DNA from: Gossypium raimondii
Lineage: Eukaryota > Streptophyta > Magnoliopsida > Malvales > Malvaceae
DNA: 64,000 nucleotides
Assembly: GCF_025698545.1 (NCBI RefSeq)
Contig: NC_068575.1
Span: 53,515,980 to 53,579,979 of the forward strand
Direction: 5' to 3'
Shown here: positions 35,660-48,549 of the stretch, piece after piece
Layout of the letters: the number at the start of each line of letters is the position of its first letter
Numbering within the stretch: position 1 is the stretch's first letter
Notes under the pieces: model-generated
Told to the model about the DNA's origin: nothing
What the model saw: the letters and a program-made list of their open reading frames with translations, nothing else
Database searches by the model: none
Translations under genes and position numbers: made by a program

Positions 35660-36734
35660 TGATGTCCACGAAACTAACTAAAAGTTTGACTAAGGCAAGT
35701 GCACCTATCAATTAATAGTATAGCTACGATGAGCAATTCCCACGAGGACTATAAGTACTAGTAATTACCGTATTTCTATTATTTAACTAAATAATTCGAG
35801 TGATCAATTAAAAATAATACCCATGAAAGAATCCGCCTAGATTTCATCTGTCACTACCAATCTAAATTACGCAATTCCTTTACTTAGTATCTTGATCCGT
35901 AGAAATCCTTAAATTATAGATTCCTCTATTAGATTTGACTCTAATCTAGTAGATTTATGTCATCCTATTTCTAGGATTCCATGCAACTTCAGTCAATTGC
36001 TCAAAATCTAATCTTAAACAGGTTCTATTCAACCACTGATTGAAGAACATCAAACATGGATCAATAATTTAGAAATATCAAACAAAGAATTAAGTACACA
36101 TAATTGAGAATAATATTTAAGTATTTATTGCGTAAAATAAAAATCAAAAGACAAAATTCATCATAGGGTTCATCTCCCCTAAATATTTAGAAAATTAGTT
36201 CCTGCTTGAAAATAGAAACATCCAAGACACAGTATAACCGAAAGAAATAAAGAACTCATGATAATCTCCTAAGAAATCAACTGGGAATCTTCAATCTTGA
36301 CAAAAATTTGCTTCATGATCAGCTTCAATGGTGTTTTTCGAGTTGTTTTCTTGAATATTCTATGACGACTCCCTTCTATTTTCTTCTTTTTGTCATATAT
36401 ATACGTCTTAGAATGCTCGAAAAACCTAAAAATTACGTTTTTTCTCTGTTCAGTGTACAAATTCGCGCAATCGACATAGCCTAACACATGGCCGTCTGGT
36501 AGCCCGAGTGGGTCAAATGGTTGTGTGGAATGGGTCAGCCCATGTGACTCTTGTAGCTTGCTCTGATTTTTTGATTTTTACACTTTTTTTGCTCTTTTTG
36601 CTCCCAAATTCTCTACTAGGCATAAAAACATGACTTTGAAAGATTAGAGGCATAAAATTCACAATTAACATTGAATAATCACCCAAAAAAGCCTTAAAAA
36701 CAAGGTTAAAATATGTTACTTTTAGCACTTATCA
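35660..36734 (-). mobile_element. Solo Athila-type LTR inserted in a dead pol gene
   Basis: 1,075 bases. In sense (minus) it starts TGATAAGTGC and ends GGACATCA, with the same TGAT...ATCA ends as the LTR at 2616-6243. Flanks are ggttg (35655-35659) and gggtg (36735-36739), a five-base duplication with one difference. Removing it rejoins SAP to IIASPNW in the host pol. A related LTR lies at 17006-18143. Confidence 0.85.
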
Positions 36735-37499
36735 GGGTGCGGAGACTAATTTCTAGTTTAGAATGTCGAAAGCCTCGATGCATTTTTCGTTGAAATCGAA
36801 AGGGACATCTTTCTACAATAGTTGGCTCAACGATTTTAAGACTTGTGCAAAGTCTTTTATGAATCGTCTATAAAAGTCAGCGTGTCTTAAGAAATTTTCA
36901 CTCTTCGAACATTTGTTGGGTATGTTAGCTTCTCCATCACTTCAATCTTGGCTTTATCAACCTTCAAACCTTTTTTGGAAATATGATGTCCGAGAACAAT
37001 TCCTTATTTTACAATAAAACTTTATTTTCCTAATTGAGCACCAAATTAGTTTCTTCACATCTTTTTAGAACTCGTTCAAGATTGTGTAGACATTCTATGA
37101 ATGAATCTCTATAAACAAAAAAAATCATCCATGAATATGTCTAATCCTTCTTCTAACATGTCCGCAAAAATTGCAGTCATACAACACATGAATGTAGCTG
37201 GAGTGTTGCATAGTCCAAACGACATCCTTCGAAAAACATACATTCCAAAAGGACATGTAAACGTATTCTTTTCCTGATTACCCGGATGGATAGGGATTTG
37301 ATGATATCCATAGGAATTCCTTACCTACCATCTGGTCAAGCATTTGGTCTATAAATGGCAGTGGAAAGTGATGCTTTTTAGTTGTGTTATTATGTTTCTT
37401 GTAGTCAAAACATACCCTCCATCTTGTAACTGTCCAAGTAGGAATCAATTCATTCTTCTCGTTTGTCACCATTGTCATTCCTCCTTTTTTTTGGAACAT
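36735..37499 (-). pseudogene. Ty3/gypsy reverse transcriptase fragment
   Basis: Recognisable blocks are KKGGMTMVTNEKNELIPT, WRVCFDYKKHNN, FPLPFIDQMLDQMVGKEF, the metal-binding FMDDF motif (37121-37135) and DVPFDFNEKCIEAFDILN followed by a stop and KLVSAP at the LTR insertion. Several stops and frameshifts are present. Confidence 0.8.
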
Positions 37500-38700
37500 A
37501 TTGTGTTGGCCTCACCCATTTGCTATCATAGATGAGGTAGACAATTCCTGCATCCCAACACTTTATCAGTTTCTTCTTGACCACCTTCTTCATTGTTGGA
37601 TTAAGACATCACTGAATGTTGACCACTGGATTTTTTCCTTCATCCAATCTTATTTTATGCTGATATAAAATTGGATTGATTCCTTTAATGTTTGCAATTT
37701 TCCACCCAATAGATTTTTATGAGCATTGAGTAAATCCAAGAGTGTTTTCTACTATTCCACCGATAAGCCTTGTGCAATGACTACTAGTAAAGTGTTATTA
37801 TCACCCAAATACTCGCATTTTAAGTGTGCGAGAAAGGGGTTTAATCCCAACACGGGTGCTTTGATAATTGACAGAGTCATCTTGGCTGAAAGATTATCTG
37901 ATTGGTGTAGAGGTTTTTTATATTGTCTTTTCCAGTCCAGTTGATAGATGTGTTTTAACTGCTTTTCGAGCAGTTTCTCAAAAAATTCGTCTTCTAGGGT
38001 TTCTTCAAAATCTGAAGTGCAATCTTCATCTTCGCTCAATTGTTCTTGCATGTCTTCCTCGTTGCTTTTTTCGTCTCATCAGTTCTCATTACTTCTTCTA
38101 TCAATTCTATTTCTCTGATTTTTCTCCAAGTATAATCATTACTGCTCACTATTTCAAGGTGCATAACAATTTCCTGAGCAGTTTTTGACCAAACGCTTCC
38201 TCTAACCATTACATCAAATTATTCTTTGCTCTTCTAATCTAAACCTACAGAAAAGTGTTGTAATTGAATGATTGTATTAATTCCATCCTCCAGAGCATTT
38301 TGCACAATTATTTTGAATCTATCTCATGTTTGACCAAGCATTTCGATGGGACTTTGTTTAAATTGCAATAGCTCATCATTTGTCTTTAACATCACAAGCA
38401 TGGATATAATCCTTAGTAAGAATCATTGCAAAAAAACTTCCCATATTGTAATAGTTCCCGGAGGCAACGCTTCTAACCATTCTTGAATCTAGCCTCTAAG
38501 GGCAAAAGGGATCAGCAGTAACTTGATTGCTTCTTCTGAAACTCCAACATAGCCTACCATGATACATATTTGTTCAAACTGTCTCGGAAAAGCTACATAG
38601 TCCATGGTTGAGTCGTCATTAAACTGCTTATTAGTTCTTAACCATGTCAATAAGGAGGGATTAATCTCAAATAGAATTGTATTCATTACTGGTCGGGCAA

Positions 38701-39549
38701 TACTAGGCTTTAACTATATTCAGAGTTCTTGTTAGGATGACAAAATCTAAATTGCTCTATAACTTTTGTAATACTCTACTCTAAATAAGAGGGTTTTCTT
38801 TTAAATGGTAGGTCAGCAAAATTGAATGAGGAAGTTGTGGTAAATATTTGCTCCGCTCTATCCATCCTTGACTCTTTAAATTACCATTTTACCCCTTATA
38901 ATATCTAATAAAAATGTTTCTAGACTAAAATTTTAAAATCTAGTAAATAAAAGATAAATAACATGAGTTATTGGTATGTTCTTATAATCTTTGTTTTATG
39001 ATATTTTTAATTATTGTTATAATTATAGTTTTATTGAAAAAGAACTTCACTTTACCATATTAAGTTCTTATTATCTATTATGATAATTTTAAATTATTTA
39101 AATAATTTAAATTCCAAAAGAATTTAATAAATACGTTGCAAATTAATCTAAATATATTAGGAAGGATGAGTTGAATATAATTTAAGTAAAATGAAGTATA
39201 TATTTATCTTATTTCTATTAATATTTTATTATCTAATGTATATAACATATATCATATATATATATTTAATTTTCAAATATCTTAAGTACATAATTAAATG
39301 TTTTCAATAATAAATATATATTACATAATTTATTTACTGTTTTTAAATACATGTACCTTTTTGCATTTCTAAAGTAACAATTACATCTATGATATATATA
39401 AAAGCACGTGTTTTGAAAAAATTTGGATTTGAAAATATCATTTATTATATGATAATAATAAAAGTAATATTAATTAATATGATAATATGTCAATGTGAAA
39501 TTAATTAATATGGCCATATCTTTTAAAATTTCTACTAAAAAAATAGCAT
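38701..39549. other. Intergenic AT-rich DNA
   Basis: No supported gene; long A/T-rich stretches with short TATA repeats. Confidence 0.4.
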
Positions 39550-39718
39550 AATATATTAGAGTGATTCTATTTTAGTCTCTAAACAAAAACAAATTTCAAT
39601 TTCATCATTAATATTTTCAACAATTGATTTTTTTAATCGCTTTTCCATTAAATAATTAAAGAACGCTGACATGGCCTATTTTATTGGCCTAATCACAAAC
39701 ATTTAATAAGTTGTTCCT

Positions 39719-40403
39719 TTAAAAGTGGACCATGTCGAGACCAATGGTCAAGGTGTTGCTAATGATCTTTCCAAGCATTGCATCCATCTCTTTCATCGGC
39801 GATTCGAGCTTAGCCTGTTTGAATGCATTGTCACAGCCTAGTATGTTTTCCACATTAGTGCCTAGCTCTGTGCTCAATTGGACAAGGTTATGATTGGAGA
39901 TAGCTTCAAAGGATTTCTGATCACTGTTAAGAATGTTATTGTAGACGTCGATGCATGTTTGAAGGATGGGAACAACATTCTTAGGGGGTAGTAGGGTCCA
40001 TTGAGAGCTTTGTAACCTCAGCTAATGCATCTTTGGTCTGGTTATCCATTGCTTCAATCCCAGCTTTAAGGACAGAAAGAGGCTCAATAGGAGTTTTCTC
40101 ATCTAGGAATGGCATAGTTGCTATTATACATTCGACGGGGTGATCAGTGTTCCCACAAATTTGCTGAAGGGTAGGGTTGACACCGCTAGGTAGTATGCTT
40201 AATAAATTGTCAATACTTTCCAATGTTATACCATCAAATGCAAATGGAGATGGTGATTCAGACATAACCTCAATCATATCATAAAGTTCTGAAAAAGTAG
40301 GGCTAGAAGCGTCGGAAAGGGATGGAGGTGCATTGGTAGAGGTTGAGAAGGACAAGAGACAAGTGAAAGAGATAAGTGCAAGGATGAAATGGTTGATCCC
40401 CAT
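39719..40403 (-). pseudogene. Pectin methylesterase/invertase inhibitor-like gene, copy 2, frameshifted
   Basis: The copy starts MGINHFILALISFTCLLSFSTSTNA (signal peptide) and is close to copies 1 and 3 through the first two domain cysteines. After DPTTP there is a run of five G (39984-39988, plus strand) where the other copies have four. This +1 shift takes the frame out; the remaining sequence (CIDVYN, GCDNAF, final VHF) is well kept in the other frame to a stop at 39719-39721. The last two cysteines are lost from the product. The low decay suggests a recent break or an assembly error in a homopolymer. TATA box at 40496-40502. Confidence 0.85.
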
Positions 40404-40495
40404 GGTCCCTTCTCTTCTCCTCTCTTGGACCAAAGCAACACAATAAATTATAGGTAAGAGGGTTTGGTGTGTTAGGGAGTTGAAATTAGTGCAAA

Positions 40496-40502
40496 ATTTA
40501 TA
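40496..40502 (-). promoter_or_regulatory. TATA box of inhibitor-like gene copy 2
   Basis: TATAAAT on the minus strand, 93 bases upstream of the ATG, in a context shared with copy 3 (CACTATAAA). Confidence 0.6.
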
Positions 40503-43500
40503 GTGTTTTCTAGGCATGTATTGTGGATGGTAATTATGCCACACAATTTAATTTTAGCATATAGTTAGTTTTACACCTATTTTAACAGTTGAAGTTCACT
40601 TTTATCAATTTTCCTTCACATAAATTAGAGAAATTGGAAGTATAAAACAAGAAATATATAAATTAATTGTAATATGTAGGTTTAGACATTTAAGAAAATG
40701 AGACTTTATTTAAATTTGAAAATGTTGAAATTAGTGAATAAAATAAAAATAAAAATTCCCAGGTAATTACCTAAAATTACATCGTAACAAGGCTAGTTGT
40801 CAAACATGAAAAAAATATTGTTTTCAAAAGTTTGACACAATACACTTAGCAATCAAGGTCATTAAGCCAAGAGTTAGTTATTGGTAATGAGGCAAACCAA
40901 CAAAAAGTAGTTAAGCAGCCTAAGAACCAGGTAGAGACACCTATAGGGAGGAACAGCACTAAAAGGCAACAGCCCTAAAAAACTATACCTGACACTCGCC
41001 AGGTTCGGGTATCGGATGATACAATAACCCAAATAACTTAATGATATTTCTGATTTTGCTTTAATTACATGCTTAAATGACTTAAATTTCAAAATCCAAC
41101 TGTTATTAAAACTCATACATAATCAGTGATAAATTCTTACTACTTCGATCCCAAAAACTATTTAAAAATTGTAAATTAAGACTCAAATACATATATAAGA
41201 AACTTAAACCCTGAGGCATGACCTTTAGGGATGCCCCTCTATATACATGAACAACAACCCCGCCCATCACTAGTCTCTGGCAGTGTAGAGCTTAGTCCCT
41301 CCACTAAATTCCTGAGTCATCACCTACCCTGCATAAAATCAGTAAAAGTTATAAGTTCGGGAGAACTTAGCAAGATCCTATACAATGGTATCCATAGAAT
41401 ATTTCTTTGAAATTAAGAAAAATGAATATTTAAGCACAGATGAAAAACTCCCTGAAACTCGTAGGAAGATCTATAATTTCTCTAGCGTAGCCATTGCCTT
41501 GTTTTTTTCAAAAAAATTGTCAGTGGACATTACCACTCGCCAAAACTATGTTCTAAAAATTATTTTCTTATGGGTCTTAACCATGTTTATCATTATTCCA
41601 AACTTCTCTTAAACCCGTCAGGATATGCCTCAACACGGATTTTCCGCATTTGCTACCATGGATGTGGCACAACCAACTGGCATTTTAACCTAAACCTCGC
41701 CATAGCAGCAAATCTCTTCCTTGATCCTTTTGATCTACCCTGATCTCTATGCAAATTTGTTGTACTATTTCAGCAGTAACCTTCTTTTTGACTTAACCTA
41801 TACATGTATCCTTTTTTTATATAAAGTCTTTTTTTTATCATCCTCATTCGCGGACTTGAATAAGATAATTGGTTGAATGAATCAGCACCCTCATTTCTTT
41901 CCCTAGCGGACTCGTACCCGTAATGTAACCCTAGAGTGCTTACTCTCTAGATCCCAATCTTCTTAAGATACTCCAATTTCTTAACAGTTCTTAATGGACT
42001 ATTCCTACCAAACTTTACCTTTGGTAGTCCGACATAGTCTTCCCAATGCTATATAGTCTTGATGGACTTTTGTTTCTTCCAATAGTTTTTAACGGATTCA
42101 AAATAGTCCTTCACAGGCTTCTTTGATAAATGGTCCCCATAGACTTTTTCACACTAACAAGTCTTAGCCTAACATCCTCTTTCTTTGAAGATCTCTGGTG
42201 GACTTGTCGATCAAATCATTTAGCTTAAAATCTACTTCATTGACTCACCCATTGTACCCATTGTTAGATTATTCGCCAATCGTTGGTGAACTAATAATGA
42301 AGGATATCCCATACCTTAAATAGGGTACCCCTTCTATTACCCTTGCCTTGATAATACCACATATATACCAAATTCCTTTTTCCGTCACAATGTGGCGAAT
42401 TCCCCTATTAACAGGCTTACCCGCATTCTCGGGCACTTCTATTAGCTATTCTCCTCTTCATAGTTAGGCTGTAACAGCCCAATTTTGACCCTAATCGAAA
42501 TAGTGGTTTTGAGACCACAAATCTGAGTTTGAAAAATATTTTAATATTATTTTGTGTGTTTATGATGTGTGAATTTAAATGTGTGAAAGTTTCGTGAATT
42601 AATTTTGTTTTTTTTATGTGTTTAATTTGACAAAAGTATCAAATTGCATAAAATGTGAAGTTTGATTATTAAGGTGTAAAGTGTTTATTTAATGGTGGCT
42701 TTTAAATATGAGGTTCTTAAAGGGCAATTAGCCCATTTTAAAAGATAGTGGACGGCAATGATAGTTAATATATAGTTTTTATATATTAAATATAAAAGTT
42801 ATAATAGTAATAGTATAATATTATATTATTATATCATTAAAACATAAAAGAAATAAGTTTTTTTTCTTCATTGTTTGTATCATGAAAACAAAAGAAAGAA
42901 ACTTTGTTCTTCAAGCTTTAGCATTCGCCATCTTAGGGATTTCAATTCAAGGTTAGTTTGATTTTAGTTTTGATAATTTTTACGTTTTTGTGATCGTTGC
43001 TTTGAATACTTCAAAACCCATGTCTTAATTTTGTGAATTGTTGATGATTTGAGAAATGCCATTGATGAATGCTTGAGCTTGTGATAGTTGATGATGAAAT
43101 ATGAAAGATATGTGAAAGATTAACATGCTTTGTCTTTGAATTTTGATGAATTTGAGTAATTAGGGTTAAGTTGTAAAATAAAATTTTGAGGACTAAAATG
43201 TGAAATAAATGAAATGTGTGGGTTTGTATAGACACTAGGAATATTCGCCCTTAAGGAGTGTAGTCAAATTTTGTGTATTTTGTGTTTTGAGCAAAAGGAT
43301 TAAATTGTGAAAATGTGAAATATTGGGGTTAAAAATGTAATTTGCCCATTTATATGTTCTTAGACTAAATTGAATGAAAATATGTTTAAATGAGATTTAT
43401 TTGAATATGTTTAGATCAAGAAACCAAGAAATCAGATTTAGATCGGGGGAAATCAAAGGTAGTTGAGTAGTCGATCTATTAGTCGACGATATCCGAGGTA

Positions 43501-43629
43501 AGTTATTAAGCATACATATTTGTGTCGTTTTAAATTATCTTAACATCTAGGTAATTATGCTGAATTGAATTGATATATATATGTAGTGATAAAATTTTTG
43601 AAATATGACGAATTGAGTTGTCAACTTCC

Positions 43630-43775
43630 AACACTAAGTGTGCGAGTATGAAAATATACGATAATGAGATTAGCACTAAGTGTGCGAGTTTAATTGAAAT
43701 GCACTAAGTGTTCGAGTATAAGGGTAAAGCACTAAGTGTGCGAGTTTGATTATTAAGCACTAAGTGTGCGTACTT
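43630..43775 (+). repeat. CACTAAGTG palindrome array in LTR B
   Basis: Five copies of GCACTAAGTGTGCGAG or close variants are spaced about 28-41 bases apart. Each core can pair CACT with AGTG, or GCAC with GTGC. Stems do not vary between copies here. Confidence 0.8.
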
Positions 43776-44726
43776 ATTAAATATTTTCGAAAGATTATTA
43801 ATATCAGTATTTGATTTATCGAGAAATCATGAGTAATAAAGTGAGTAATAATTATTTTGGTGGTATTCAAGATTAAGTTTTGTAAGTATTAAACCTAGGT
43901 GGTGATTATAATTGGAATCATATTTATTTAAGATGATTCTTTATATTTTATGATAATAAAATGCATAATGTACTTGGCCTTGTACTTAAATTTGAAGAAA
44001 TGCTTATAGTTGTGTTATTATATTGTTTTTTTTTTTTTTTGTAAATCATAGTATGAATTGAATAATTATATTATGCTATGGTAAGCTAAAGGTAAGATGA
44101 TTTAGAAGTATGAATTGGTTAAATATTATTCTAGATGTCAAGTTAAATTGTAGAGTTTATTTGCTTGTAACTTACTAAGCTAAATTAGCTTACAATGTGT
44201 TGGATTATTGTTTTGATGTATAGATTTTGGTGATCGCTACGTGTTCGGGTGTCGTCAGCTAAGCTCATCACACTATCGGTGTCTTCTTTTGGTATTTTGC
44301 TACATTGTTTTCAAATATATGGCATGTATGCATAGTTAAAAATGTTGATTTTGAAACCAATGTGTTTGTGTAATTAAAAGCCATGCGAAAATGGCTTATC
44401 TCTTTTTGTTTGAATTTGATTTTGATACATATAGTTTAATGGACAATTTGGGGTATATGCTTATGTATCATGTGCATGATTAATTAGATTTGGATAATGT
44501 ATATATTTGGCTTAGATATAAGTTCAATATTTTTTTTTCTTTTTAAGGATGTGATGACCGATTGTGTGGTGTAGGTTTGATTTAGTGTATGCATATTAAG
44601 CATGTAAATTGGGTATAAAATTAGAGGTTAATAGTGTATAATATGGTTCAAGTTTATCAAGGTCATATGCTTTAAAAATGGTAGTGAGAAAATAGGTACA
44701 TTTTTGTGTTATAATTTGATGTATAA

Positions 44727-45090
44727 TGCTGTCCATTTTGAGTATATTGATGCTGTCCATTTTAATGTATAATGCTGTCCAATTTTGAGTGTATTGATGC
44801 TGTCCATTTTAATGTATAATGCTGTCCAATTTTAATTATATTGATGCTGCCCATTTTAATGTATAATGCTGTTCAATTTTGAGTGTATTGATGCTGTCCA
44901 ATTTTGAGTATATTGATGCTGCCCATTTTAATGTATAATGCTATCGAATTTTGAGTGTATTGATGCTGTCCATTTTTAATGTATAATGCTGTCCGATTTT
45001 AAGTATATTGATGCTGTCTAATTTGATGTATAATGCTGTCCATTTTGAGCATATTATTGCTGTCCAATTTGCTGAATAATCACTGTCCAA
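44727..45090 (+). repeat. Tandem repeat with GCTGTCCA core in LTR B
   Basis: A unit of about 47 bases alternates TATTGATGCTGTCCATTTT and TGTATAATGCTGTCCAATTTT half-units for some seven turns. Variation between copies is by point changes. It is not palindromic, unlike the array at 43630. Confidence 0.8.
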
Positions 45091-46306
45091 AATAGGGTTG
45101 GTTCCTTATGTCTGTAGTATGTTACATAGTTAATCATTTATTAATGAAATAAATGTATGCAAATAGTAGTTTTAATATTGGCTCGGCATAGGATATTTAT
45201 TGATAAATGTAAATTTTAAAATGTTTTAAGTACATGATTGATATTTGATGTGAATTGTTAATGACTTATATTTTTGGCGAATAAATTGTTTTTGATAATT
45301 AAGTGAAATAAATTAGGATTTTAAATTTATATATTTACATATTCAAAACACATATTTATATACAGCTTGATATTTGGTTCATTCTGTTAAGTGTAATATT
45401 TCAATATTTAGTATCACTCCTTAATCCTAATTCGGCGACGGATATGGGTTAGGGGTGTTACATAGGCAGATTCTCTTACTATCCCATTTACCCGCATTCT
45501 TAGACACGTCGCATTCATCCAAATTTACTACTCTCTACATGAGTCATACAATGATCTCCCTTTTCCTGCCCTATTAGCTTATTGGTTCATCATCCTGGTA
45601 GACTTTATCTGACGTCATAGCCCAGCTATGGTCTTACACAACATACCTCTAATTTAATGTCCTAACGGACTTTTGGGAAATGTGCCCATATTGTAGTAAA
45701 CATGTAGTTATTTTCTATGTATTTAAACGATGAATAAATAAATTTCAAATTTCACTGTTATGTCTTTTTTATTTCTATCTCTCATATTTTACATGCATAG
45801 AAAAATTGTGACAATCAAATATTAGCTCATTGATTATTTAAGTTCAAACTGATGATAAGTGGCATTGTAAGAACATTTACATTACAATAAAGATAACTTA
45901 CTTCAGTAGATAATCTAAACGAGTCTGTAGTTCCGTAAAAGAATCAAAGTGAGCATTTGATTCAAATATTGAGAATGATTATTATGTCGTTTACAATTCC
46001 AATTGAGGAGATGGCTAGTCTTGGCTACCGGAGCAGTTGCCTCCACGGGTAGAGACATAGATGTATTTATTGGCAGAATGATACATTGGACTAGACTCAA
46101 GATGAACTAATTCTAAATTCGTTTGTGAATGAATTCACTTGTGACATTCATGGTGTGATTTACCTAAATCCTGAGTTAGTCACTGACCATGCGTATGTAA
46201 CTCATGTGCTTTTATAAGTGGAGGCTTATGCTCTAAAGATGATCGAGCCGATAGCCGGTATGTTTGGTACATGACTTGTGTATGGCATGACTTTACTAGC
46301 AACAAT

Positions 46307-48549
46307 TGTAACAGCTCGTTTTCAATAAAATCAGAACAGTAGTTTCAGAACCACAAATCTGAAGTCAGAGAAAGAATTTATTTTATTATTATTTTATGGT
46401 CTACTGTATGATAAAAATACAGTATAAAAATTTCGTTAAGAAATTTTACCGTTTACATACCTAATTTGATAAAAGGACTAAATTGCATTAAGTACAAAAG
46501 TTGAGTTCTAATAGCTATTGGTATTAAATAGCTATAGAATTTTAAATTGGAGGTCCTTATATAGTAAATAACCATTAAAATGCTTAATGGATAAGCATGA
46601 CTTTAATGAATTATTAAAAGTAATTTTGGAAAGTAATGATTAAAGTTATATTAAATAAAAAATCTATTATCATTATCATCCACCAAAATAAAAGAAAAAA
46701 AAGAAACCTTAGCCATGGAAGCTTGAGATATTAGCAAGCTTATTTTGCTCAATTAAGTATGTATAATTGTCACGTTTTAATGATTTATATGTTTCGAGAT
46801 CGTAGTAGCTTAATCTACCTAACTCGGGATTAATTTGCAAAATAATTAAAGTATTAGGGTTTTCCATTGATGAGTATGCTTTAATTATTACTTTTATGAT
46901 AGAAAATGAAAGGTTGTTGTTAGATAAACAACTTTTGTAAAGAGAATTTTCTTTGAAATTATTAATTAGGGACTAAATTGAAAATATGAGAAATTTATGG
47001 TAAAATTGTAAATTTTATAAAATCTATGGGCTTCTATTAATAGGTATAAAAATTTGCTAGGCTTGAGTAAGGATTAAATTGCATGAAAGTTATATTCCGA
47101 GCCTAAGGACTAAATTGTAATAAATTAACAGTATAGGGGAAAAATAGTAATTTTGCCAAAAATATGTGTTGGACTAAATTGAATATGAATTATATTAAAT
47201 TGAGTTAAATTCATTCGTATAGATCTTGTCAGACCTCGTACAGAGCTAAATCGAGATAAAGAGAAAATATCAGATTAGTTGCCTCTGTATCTACGTACAC
47301 TTATTGAGGTAAGTTCGTGTAATTAAATTGTACATTAACATGTGTTAAATTGATTTATTGTTTGTGAATTGTACAATTATCATGTATAAGTACCGATCGC
47401 ATATCCGATGATTATCGAGTCTAGTTTGAACTTTATGAAATCCGTAGGATACAAATGACATGTCATTAGGGTTACCAATTTTGGTTGGAGTCTTGCATGT
47501 GTTGCGGACACACCACAGCTCTTATGAGCTTTCCGATAATTTTCTCACATGAACTTCCCGTTATTCAGCTCGCATGAGCTTCCTGTTATACAGCTCGCAA
47601 GAGCTTCCCGTTATTCAGCTCGAAGGAGCTTCCCGTTTATAGCTTGTATGAGCATACATGAATATGTATTGACGAATTACAGTTCAGTACACCTTGTGTG
47701 TACTACCCGTGCATCCAACAATATTCTAAATGGTTCAACAGGCACAATCTGTTTTGAAATTATATGAGTCCGATATGAACTATTACCGGTATATACATGA
47801 AATTCATGAAATGTGATTACTTGATGAATTCATCCATGTGAGATGAATCTTATATGTGAATTACATGGCTAACATGTTGAAGATATGTGTTTAGGCTTTT
47901 GGCCAAAATGGTTTGGATATGTTTATATTCTTACCTTAAATGTGATTAAATGGTAAGTTAAATTTTGTATTATACGAACTTACTATGCTTAAGTTGTCAT
48001 TTAGGTATATATGAATTTGTTCATTTAGGTAAATGTCAACGCATATATGAATTTGGTCATTTAGGTAAATTTGAATATTTGGTTGACATGTTTTTAAGTT
48101 GTCATTTGAGGTGCCTAAGGGCACATTGGTTGTATGTGATTATAATTCATGATTAAGACTTGAATTTGGTTTGTTTTGAATGGCTTGTTGTGGCTTGTTG
48201 ATGTGCAAAAATATTGGGTTAAGTTGATGTCAAATTGGGTAAGAAATGTGGCTTGGAAAATGACCTATTTTTATCCACACGGGCAGGGACACGGGCGTGT
48301 GTCTCAGCCGTGCAACTTTGAAAATTTTAATGTTTTTTGAAAAATTCTTTGAGTACCCGATTTAGTCCCGACTTGATTTTAACGTGTATTTTGGGCCCCG
48401 AGGGCGCGTATATGGGACAATATGTATGATTTCGATTGATTTTTGATATGAATGTTATATTATGTGAAATTTCTGATTAATTGATCTATAAATTTTGGTA
48501 ATGCTCCGTAATCCTGTTCCGGCGATGGATTCGGGTTAGGGGTGCTACA
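46307..48549 (+). mobile_element. Solo chromovirus LTR C (plus sense)
   Basis: 2,243 bases, TGTAACAGCTCG to AGGGGTGCTACA, flanked by acaat (46302-46306) and acagt (48550-48554), a duplication with one difference. The shortest copy in the window. It contains the AGCTC/GAGCT array. Confidence 0.85.
47517..47654 (+). repeat. AGCTC/GAGCT palindrome array in LTR C
   Basis: Units of about 25 bases with AGCTC-nnnn-GAGCT at 47517-47530, 47567-47580, 47592-47605 and 47617-47630, a decayed unit near 47545 and a last one at 47641-47654. The four-base loop varies (ttat, gcat, gcaa, gaag) while the arms are kept. Confidence 0.85.

Larger units (their letters stand above)
34985..38700 (-). mobile_element. 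Decayed Athila-type gag-pol, split by a solo LTR
   Basis: In minus-strand order: gag capsid (about 38700-38200, FEQICIMVGYVGVSEEAIKL), the segment before reverse transcriptase (38051-37752, LGLNPFLAHLKCEYLGDN), reverse transcriptase (about 37500-36735, with FMDDF at 37121-37135), RNase H (35655-35430) and the RNase H to integrase linker (35267-35067). Stops and frameshifts occur in every part. A solo LTR (35660-36734) interrupts the sequence between KLVSAP and the start of RNase H. No LTR of its own was identified at either end. Confidence 0.85.
39550..40882 (-). repeat. Left arm of a large inverted duplication
   Basis: This 1.33 kb block is the inverted counterpart of 54041-55440. Similarity covers the inhibitor-like gene, about 480 bases upstream of its start and about 170 bases beyond its stop, out to an ATATTAGAGTG anchor near 39555. 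The inner end reads GCCAAGAGTTAGTTATT, matching the reverse complement of the right arm's first bases. Confidence 0.8.
42470..45462 (+). mobile_element. Solo chromovirus LTR B (plus sense)
   Basis: 2,993 bases, TGTAACAGCCCAATTTTG to AGGGGTGTTACA, with perfect taggc duplications (42465-42469 and 45463-45467). No coding region. It carries the CACTAAGTG array and a separate tandem repeat at 44727-45090. Confidence 0.9.
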
